Below, one piece after another: positions 30,230 through 35,667 of a stretch of DNA of 35,667 nucleotides. The stretch is from Elusimicrobia bacterium GWB2_63_22 (lineage in GTDB: Bacteria > Elusimicrobiota > Elusimicrobia > Elusimicrobiales > UBA9959). Position 1 is the first letter of the stretch. Each line of letters begins with the position of its first letter. Both the position numbers and the translations under genes were made by a program. A model generated the notes under the pieces. It saw only the letters and a list, made by a program, of their open reading frames with translations, was not told the origin of the DNA and ran no database searches. Location: positions 121,227-156,893 of the forward strand of contig MGUA01000034.1 in NCBI GenBank assembly GCA_001799735.1, in the 5' to 3' direction.

Positions 30230-32212
30230 TTAATATAAAATCACAACCAAACCAGGAAAGCCGCGGGCTCCCGCGCTGCCGGTATAATATGGGTCGGTAT
30301 TATTGCCGGGAGTCCCTCCCGACCCCGTCGTCTCCACCGTAGCCGTGCCGGTAACAAGGCTGCTTCCGCCGCCGCCTCCTCCACAATATGAAGTGCAGCC
30401 GCTGCCGCCGCCGCCGCCGCCCCCAAATCGTCCGCCGCCGCCGCCGCCACCACCATAGACACCAGAATTATATCCGGCACCGCCGGTATTAGCGCTGCCG
30501 GCAATACCACCACCAGAGCCACCGGCACCACCGGCGGTGGGTGTACCACCGCCACCATACTGACTGCCATCAAGTCCGGCTTGCCCATTAGCACCGCCAC
30601 CGGCGCCACCCTTATAGAGAGCAGCACCACCACCGCCACCTCCACCGCCAGCTTGTATCAGAAAGGTGCCGCCGCGCTTTAGCGCGGAATAGCCGCCACC
30701 ACCGCCGGAGTACCAGGCCGTTGAGCCGGCAGCTCCGCCGCCATTGAGCCCACCTGCGCCACCACTGCTGCCGTTGCCAGCGCCTCCGGGGCCGCCAACC
30801 ATAACCGTGAGACTTTCACCGGGAGTAACCGCGATAGTCGCCTGCGCGAATCCACCGCCACCGACGATGTTATAGAATGACCCGCCGCCGGCTCCCCACG
30901 CTTTGACGGTTATTGAGGTTACTCCCGCTGGTACGACAAAAGTGGTTCCGGCGGTCGCCGTTGGGAAAACTCCAGACATTGTTGTCACGCTCCAGACGCC
31001 TGAGGTCGTGGGCCCCACTTTGACGACCGCCGTCGTCATCGTGTTGGCGCTGCCCGAAGAAGTCTGCCGGATAGCGATGGTGTCTCCGGCCACAAAACCG
31101 CTAACCGAACCTCCCGAGAATGCCCCGCCGTTGCGCGAGATGCCGGTGCAGCCCGCGCCGCAGGTGGCGGTGACCGGACCGACGAAACCGGTCAGCGCAA
31201 CCGCGTTGCTCGCGACCTGGGAACTGATATAAACGTTCGTCTGGTCGGTGAAAGAGAAGGCCGCCGGCGCGGCGCCCGTAGTCACGTCCCAGGCGCCCGA
31301 GGTAGTGCCTCCCACGCTGACGGTCGCCATTTTCATCGTATAGGCGCTGGTAGAAGAAGTCTGCTGGATCGCGATGGTATCTCCGGCCATAAAGCCGGTC
31401 ACCGGAAAGGCCGAGAAGGCCCCGCCGTTGCGCGAGATGCCGGTGCAGCCCGCGCCGCAGGTGGCGGTGACCGGGCCGCTGAAACCGGTCAGCGCAACCG
31501 CGTCGCTCGTGATCGTGTAATTAAAATAGACGTTCGTCTGATTGGTGAAAGAGAAGTCCGCCGGCGCGCTGCGCCTCGGCAGGCTCGTCCAACCCGCGCC
31601 GTCACAATATTCCTGCGCATGGGTGGAGTAATTGTAGCGCTGCGTGCCTTCGAACAGCGAGTTGCAGTTTGGTACGGCAGTTTGACTCCCGGCGCGTATC
31701 CCTCCGCCGACATCCAGGCCGACTTGCGGCGTGGTAGTCCCGATGCCGACCTTGCCGCCCGTGACGACCAGCGTAGAGCCGCCCACCGAAAAGGCGTCCC
31801 CATGAACGGTGATGGTAGACGCGGTGGTGAGCTGGCCGCTCATGAAGTCGCCGGTCCTGGCAACCCGGCCCTCAACGGTTCCCGTAGTCAACTGGACCCA
31901 GGCCAGAGCGGTCCTGTCCCACACTTTGTAATAAGTCCCATCAAAGTACAACCCTCCCGGGGTGGCCAACTGCGTAGCCAGGGCTGGATTATCGGGGGCC
32001 GCCGGCATGGCGCCCAAATAACTGACGCTAGAGATATTGAACTGGTTGGCCACCGTGAAGCTGTCCGCCGCGATCTGGAACTCGGAGGCACGCGCCGCAG
32101 GCGCGGCCAGGAGCAATGATAAAACCAGGAACACGGCTGTGTCCTTGCACCGCAAGCCCGTCCGGCGGCGTCCGGGCCCGCTATATATTTTCTGTGCGAA
32201 GCAGTTGTCCAT
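30230..32212 (-). CDS. Secreted modular adhesin-like protein with glycine-rich C-terminus (copy 1)
   Basis: A 660-residue exported protein. A signal peptide ends near 43 (VLSLLLAAPAARAS). The N-terminal module (44-215) has GLYFDGTYYKVWDRTALAWV, VGIGTTTPQ and TQRYNYS. Two approximately 97-residue repeats (about 217-412) each contain FSFT.QTNVY, VTATCGAGCTGISRNGGAFS and GDTIAI.QTSS. The rest (about 420-660) is a glycine-rich domain starting TFVVPAGVTSITVKAWGAGG, as in collagen-like and fibre-tip proteins, with few charged residues. It is a close paralog of copy 2 upstream. It probably forms a surface fibre or binding protein; a phage-derived tail fibre is the alternative. Confidence 0.87.
   Translation of the reverse strand: MDNCFAQKIYSGPGRRRTGLRCKDTAVFLVLSLLLAAPAARASEFQIAADSFTVANQFNISSVSYLGAMPAAPDNPALATQLATPGGLYFDGTYYKVWDRTALAWVQLTTGTVEGRVARTGDFMSGQLTTASTITVHGDAFSVGGSTLVVTGGKVGIGTTTPQVGLDVGGGIRAGSQTAVPNCNSLFEGTQRYNYSTHAQEYCDGAGWTSLPRRSAPADFSFTNQTNVYFNYTITSDAVALTGFSGPVTATCGAGCTGISRNGGAFSAFPVTGFMAGDTIAIQQTSSTSAYTMKMATVSVGGTTSGAWDVTTGAAPAAFSFTDQTNVYISSQVASNAVALTGFVGPVTATCGAGCTGISRNGGAFSGGSVSGFVAGDTIAIRQTSSGSANTMTTAVVKVGPTTSGVWSVTTMSGVFPTATAGTTFVVPAGVTSITVKAWGAGGGSFYNIVGGGGFAQATIAVTPGESLTVMVGGPGGAGNGSSGGAGGLNGGGAAGSTAWYSGGGGGYSALKRGGTFLIQAGGGGGGGGAALYKGGAGGGANGQAGLDGSQYGGGGTPTAGGAGGSGGGIAGSANTGGAGYNSGVYGGGGGGGGRFGGGGGGGSGCTSYCGGGGGGSSLVTGTATVETTGSGGTPGNNTDPYYTGSAGARGFPGLVVILY
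31806..32165. repeat. Duplicated 360-base block, copy A
   Basis: This block, encoding the signal peptide and N-terminal module of copy 1, looks identical by eye to 33801-34160 (constant offset of 1995). The flanking DNA differs clearly, so the identity is a recent duplication or gene conversion. Confidence 0.85.
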
Positions 32213-32227
32213 GGCTTAAGTTCTCCG

Positions 32228-34198
32228 CTACTGGACCACGACCAAACCCGGATAACCGGGATTTCCCGCGTTGCCGGTACGGTCTGGGTCTGTATTATTG
32301 CCGGGAGTCGTTCCCGCCCCCGCCGTCTCCACCGTGGCTGTGCCTGTAACAAAGCTGCTTCCGCCGCCGCCACCGCCGCCGCCGCCAGTTAGGTCGTCTC
32401 CTCCTCCTCCTCCTCCTCCGAATCGTCCGCCGCCGCCGCCGCCGCCCATACTGTAGTAGATGTTATCTCCAGTTCCGGTGCCGCCGGTATTTGCGCTGCC
32501 GGCAGTTCCACTCGGTGCGCCATTAACGCCAACACCACCAGCTCCGCCGGCGGTGCTGGTGCCGCCGCCGCCGCCGGCGGTGGAATAAGAAGAGCCGGCG
32601 AGACCAATCGCTCCGCCACCGGCACCTCCCGGATAGCCGCTGCCGCCGCCGCCACCGCCGGCTTGCATCAGAAAGGCGCCGCCGCGCATCAGCGCGGAAT
32701 AGCCGCCGCCGCCGTTGCCGTAGGAGCCGGTGCCGATGCTGCCGCCGCCGCCATTAAGCCCCCCCGAATAAAGACCGCCGGGGCCGCCGACCATAACCGT
32801 GAGACTTTCGCCGGGGGTAACCGCGATGGTCGCCTGCGCGAATCCACCGCCGCCGCCGGTAGCGCCGCCGCCGCCTGCACCCCACATTTTTACGGTTAGC
32901 GAGGTTGCTCCCGCCGGCACCACAAAGGTGGTCCCGGCGGTTGCCGTTGTGAATGTGTAATGATAAGAAGCACCAGTAGTCACGCTCCAGGCGCCTGAGG
33001 TTGTGCCTCCTACACTGACGGTAGCTGTTGTCTGCGTGCTGGCGTCGCCAGAAGAAGTCTGCCGGATTGCGATGGTGTTTCCGGCCATAAAGCCGGCCAC
33101 CGGACCGGCCTCGAATAGCCCGCCGCTGCGCGAGATCCCGGTGCAGCCCGCGCCGCAGGTGGCGGTGACCGGACCGACGAAACCGGTCAGCGTAACCGCG
33201 TTACTCGTAATCGTGGAATCGCGATAGACGTTCGTCTGGTCGGTGAAGGAGAAGGCCGCCGGCGCGGCGCCCGTAGTCACGTCCCAGGCGCCCGAGGTAG
33301 TGCCTCCCACGCTGACTGTCGCCGTAGTTGTCGTGTAGGCGCCGCCCGAAGAAGTCTGCCGGATCGCGATGGTGTCGCCGGCCACAAAGCCGGCCACCGG
33401 ACCGGCCGAGAAGGCCCCGCCGTTGTACGAAATCCCGGTGCAGCCCGTGCCGCATGCGGCGGTCAGGGAACCAACGAAACCGGCCAGCGTAACCGCGTTG
33501 CTAGTGATCGTGTAATTAAAATAGACGTTCGTCTGGTTGGTGAAAGAGAAGGCTGCCGGCGCTGTGCTCGCCGTCATGCTCGTCCAATCCGCGCCGTTGC
33601 AATATTCCAGCGCATGTATAGAGTAATTGTAGCGCTGCGTGCCTTCGAGCGGCGAGTTGCAGATCGTTACGGTCGTTTGACTACCCGCGCGTATCCCTCC
33701 GCCGACATCAAGGCTGACCTGCGGCGTGGTTGTCCCGATGCCGACGTTGCCGCCGATCACTACGAATGTCGAAATACCCATTGAGAAGGCGTTACCCTGG
33801 ACGGTGATGGTAGACGCGGTGGTGAGCTGGCCGCTCATGAAGTCGCCGGTCCTGGCAACCCGGCCCTCAACGGTTCCCGTAGTCAACTGGACCCAGGCCA
33901 GAGCGGTCCTGTCCCACACTTTGTAATAAGTCCCATCAAAGTACAACCCTCCCGGGGTGGCCAACTGCGTAGCCAGGGCTGGATTATCGGGGGCCGCCGG
34001 CATGGCGCCCAAATAACTGACGCTAGAGATATTGAACTGGTTGGCCACCGTGAAGCTGTCCGCCGCGATCTGGAACTCGGAGGCACGCGCCGCAGGCGCG
34101 GCCAGGAGCAATGATAAAACCAGGAACACGGCTGTGTCCTTGCACCGCAAGCCCGTCCGGAGCTTGTGAGATATTCCCCGCGCGAAGCAGTTGTCCAT
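32228..34198 (-). CDS. Secreted modular adhesin-like protein with glycine-rich C-terminus (copy 2)
   Basis: A 656-residue paralog of copy 1 with the same order: signal peptide, N-terminal module with VGIGTTTPQVSLDVGGGIRA, two approximately 97-residue repeats (FNYTITSNAVTLAGFVG and YRDSTITSNAVTLTGFVG), then a glycine-rich end beginning TFVVPAGATSLTVKMWGAGG. The repeat and tail regions differ from copy 1 in many places, although the first 360 bases look identical. GGAG lies about ten bases before the ATG, and its stop lies 15 bases before copy 1. The diverged ends on a shared frame suggest selection for variable binding. Confidence 0.87.
   Translation of the reverse strand: MDNCFARGISHKLRTGLRCKDTAVFLVLSLLLAAPAARASEFQIAADSFTVANQFNISSVSYLGAMPAAPDNPALATQLATPGGLYFDGTYYKVWDRTALAWVQLTTGTVEGRVARTGDFMSGQLTTASTITVQGNAFSMGISTFVVIGGNVGIGTTTPQVSLDVGGGIRAGSQTTVTICNSPLEGTQRYNYSIHALEYCNGADWTSMTASTAPAAFSFTNQTNVYFNYTITSNAVTLAGFVGSLTAACGTGCTGISYNGGAFSAGPVAGFVAGDTIAIRQTSSGGAYTTTTATVSVGGTTSGAWDVTTGAAPAAFSFTDQTNVYRDSTITSNAVTLTGFVGPVTATCGAGCTGISRSGGLFEAGPVAGFMAGNTIAIRQTSSGDASTQTTATVSVGGTTSGAWSVTTGASYHYTFTTATAGTTFVVPAGATSLTVKMWGAGGGGATGGGGGFAQATIAVTPGESLTVMVGGPGGLYSGGLNGGGGSIGTGSYGNGGGGYSALMRGGAFLMQAGGGGGGSGYPGGAGGGAIGLAGSSYSTAGGGGGTSTAGGAGGVGVNGAPSGTAGSANTGGTGTGDNIYYSMGGGGGGGRFGGGGGGGDDLTGGGGGGGGGSSFVTGTATVETAGAGTTPGNNTDPDRTGNAGNPGYPGLVVVQ
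33801..34160. repeat. Duplicated 360-base block, copy B
   Basis: Partner of 31806-32165. Both blocks lie in the same part of their genes, and identity ends sharply within the codons just after the start of each gene. Confidence 0.85.
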
Positions 34199-34224
34199 AG
34201 CTTAAGCTCTCCGCTCTTGACCGG

Positions 34225-34830
34225 CTACAGGCTTGTCCAACCCGTGCCGTCGCAATATTCCAGCGAATGTGCGGAGTAATTGTAGCGTTGCGTGCCTTCG
34301 AGCAACGAGTTACAGATCGTTACGGTCGTTTGACTACCCGCGCGTATCCCTCCGTTGACATCAAGGCTGATTTGCGGCGTAGTAGTCCCGATACCGACGT
34401 TGCCGCCCGTAACAACCAGCGTAGAGCCGCCCACCGAAAAGGCGTCTCCCTGAACGGTGATGGTAGACGCGGTGGTGAGCTGGCCGCTCATGAAGTCGCC
34501 GGTCCTGGCGACCCGGCCCTCAACGGTTCCCGTAGTCAACTGGACCCAGACCAGAGCGGTCCTGTCCCACACTTTGTAATAGGTCCCATCAAAGTACAAC
34601 CCTCCCGGAGTGGTCAACTGCGTAGCCAGGGCGGGGTTATTGGGAGCCGCCGACAGAGCGCCGAAATAACTGACGCTAGACAGGTTGACCTGGTTGTCCA
34701 CCGTGAAGCTGCCAGCCACTATCTCGAACTCGCTGGCCGCGGCGCCGCACGGGCCAAACCACACGAACGCCGCCGCCAGGGCCGCAAATCCAATGAATCT
34801 CCCGCCCGCCGGCTTGTCTGATTTCTTCAT
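34225..34830 (-). CDS. Short paralog with only the N-terminal adhesin module
   Basis: A 201-residue exported protein. A signal peptide (about 1-33) precedes the same module as copies 1 and 2: FEIVAGSFTVDNQ, GLYFDGTYYKVWDRTALVWV, VGIGTTTPQISLDVNGGIRA, and EYCDGTGWTSL at the very end. A stop follows exactly where the paralogs continue into the 97-residue repeats, so it is either a natural head-only protein or a truncation at a module border. No clear ribosome site is seen. Confidence 0.82.
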   Translation of the reverse strand: MKKSDKPAGGRFIGFAALAAAFVWFGPCGAAASEFEIVAGSFTVDNQVNLSSVSYFGALSAAPNNPALATQLTTPGGLYFDGTYYKVWDRTALVWVQLTTGTVEGRVARTGDFMSGQLTTASTITVQGDAFSVGGSTLVVTGGNVGIGTTTPQISLDVNGGIRAGSQTTVTICNSLLEGTQRYNYSAHSLEYCDGTGWTSL

Positions 34831-34838
34831 AAACTTAA

Positions 34839-35300
34839 CTACGCCTTTATATTCGCTAAAATGTTCCCATAAAAGCCCACAATTTTAATCATAGCTCCAG
34901 AGATAACAAATTGCAGGGACGTTCCCCCGTCGGTGATGGTGACCGTGCCTGCGCTTACGCCGTAAGGCACCTGCAGGTTGCCGGTCGCTGTGAACGTGCT
35001 CTTCGTCGCGCCCGAACCGAACTGGGCCGCACCGCTTACCTCCAAGAGCGCCGCCGGGGCAGCGGTGCCTATGCCTATTTTGCCGTAGCTCACGGCAAAG
35101 GAAGAGCCTCCCACGCTGAAACCGGCCCCCTGCACGTCCGCGCTGCCCTGTATCACGGCGTAAGCGCCCACGCGCAGCTTGTCCACAGCTTCAAATTCCG
35201 CGGCGGAAAGAAGAGTCGGATAAACCTGGATGAGACCTATGATTACAGCACGGGATAAAGCCCGGCCACCAATGAAGTATTTATAGAGAACAGCGAACAT
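34839..35300 (-). CDS. Secreted tail-fibre-like modular protein
   Basis: A 153-residue exported protein. A hydrophobic N-terminus is followed by FEAVDKLRVGAYAVIQGSAD and SYGKIGIGTAAPAALLEVSG, matching the protein at 29444 in bases as well as residues. The C-terminal half (TKSTFTATGNLQVPYGVSAG, VTITDGGTSLQFVI) is different. GGAG lies six bases before the ATG. It shares orientation and close spacing with its neighbours and probably one transcript. Confidence 0.8.
   Translation of the reverse strand: MFAVLYKYFIGGRALSRAVIIGLIQVYPTLLSAAEFEAVDKLRVGAYAVIQGSADVQGAGFSVGGSSFAVSYGKIGIGTAAPAALLEVSGAAQFGSGATKSTFTATGNLQVPYGVSAGTVTITDGGTSLQFVISGAMIKIVGFYGNILANIKA
35051..35211. repeat. Duplicated 160-base module, copy B
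   Basis: Partner of 29710-29870. It lies in the protein at 34839-35300, so one module has been copied between two different secreted proteins. Confidence 0.83.
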
Positions 35301-35318
35301 AAATATCTCCGGTACCTC

Positions 35319-35667
35319 TTACTGACTCATCCTGGCTACTTCAATGCCGTTCACGCGCAGGCTAACATAACCGGCCTGGGGATCCACCTGAAAGCCGGCC
35401 ATGCCTGTAGCGGCCACTTCCAGTTTATAGCCGGGCGCGGCCGTGCCTATGCCGATGTTGCCGTTGTTCAGAGCCACCAGCGTAGAACCGGCCACATTGA
35501 ACAGCGCGCCGGAGCCCGAAACGCCGGCTCCGGTCAGCGTCATGCTCGAAACATTATCCACGGCGAAGCCGGCAAGGTCCAGCGCCTGCGTGGCCGTATG
35601 CGTACCCAGGTTATCTCCGGCAGGCAGGCCGCTAGCGCCTGAGATATCGCCGTAGAATTTGGCCGCA
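35319..35667 (-). CDS. Secreted tail-fibre-like protein, C-terminal part (5' end outside window)
   Basis: The frame is open to the window edge. The visible 115 residues begin AAKFYGDISGASGLPAGDNL and continue GTHTATQALDLAGFAVDNVS, the GDNLG.HTATQ.L phrase seen in many tail-fibre-like secreted proteins. NNGNIGIGTAAPGYKLEVAA gives the GIGT..P module, and the protein ends VARMSQ. It lies 18 bases upstream of the next gene. An internal ATG at 35561 exists, but the sequence above it is clearly part of the same protein. Confidence 0.82.
   Translation of the reverse strand, partial: AAKFYGDISGASGLPAGDNLGTHTATQALDLAGFAVDNVSSMTLTGAGVSGSGALFNVAGSTLVALNNGNIGIGTAAPGYKLEVAATGMAGFQVDPQAGYVSLRVNGIEVARMSQ

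Noticed and set aside
32389-32880. Alanine-rich small frames over the glycine-rich tail of adhesin copy 2
   Set aside because: Shifted readings of GGN-rich codons give poly-Ala or poly-Val; no independent start signals.

Overview
The window is high-GC DNA from a Gram-negative bacterium: it encodes an outer-membrane PorV-like barrel, a periplasmic L,D-transpeptidase and many signal-peptide proteins. The gene mix (a family of tail-fibre-like secreted proteins with GIGT..P motifs, FliF/FliG-like genes without a flagellar operon, CheY-like regulators) suggests Elusimicrobiota or a similar poorly cultured phylum. That placement is inference; there is no rRNA or marker gene here.

Region 1 (1-12200) is metabolic. 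A leftward operon runs 8-oxoguanine deaminase-type amidohydrolase, phosphofructokinase, MocA-like nucleotidyltransferase, ArsB/NhaD-type transporter and a membrane adenylate cyclase cut by the window edge. A rightward series follows: a Ser/Thr kinase with TPR-like repeats, a dihydropyrimidine-dehydrogenase-like flavoprotein that lacks the usual catalytic residues, and an SsnA-type aminohydrolase. Together with MocA this resembles the purine-related ygfK/ssnA/mocA neighbourhood of E. coli, but no molybdenum hydroxylase gene is present. It closes in a perfect bidirectional terminator.

Region 2 (12198-16000) holds a leftward operon with two short lycopene-cyclase half proteins, a third polytopic protein that may be CruF-like, and a membrane histidine kinase. 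Upstream are an L,D-transpeptidase and two small genes.

Region 3 (16078-26872) is the most notable. A seven-gene leftward operon encodes a PorV-like barrel with TPR, a histidine kinase, MotA, a natural FliF(C-terminal)-FliG fusion, two proline-rich coiled-coil proteins and MotB. No other flagellar gene is present. This looks like a stator plus a reduced rotor for an unknown envelope motor. An adjacent operon has a PAS histidine kinase and three CheY-like receivers, one frameshifted at a G tract. The promoters of the carotenoid operon, the motor operon and the kinase/receiver operon share the element CTTCGGGATT.

Region 4 (26987-35667) is accessory. It has a small membrane protein, an IS1249-like insertion next to remnants of an FGE-like gene, a secreted protein built of 22-residue repeats, a receiver fragment, and a run of modular secreted tail-fibre-like proteins with recently exchanged DNA blocks and glycine-rich ends. 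These are probably surface or adhesive proteins.
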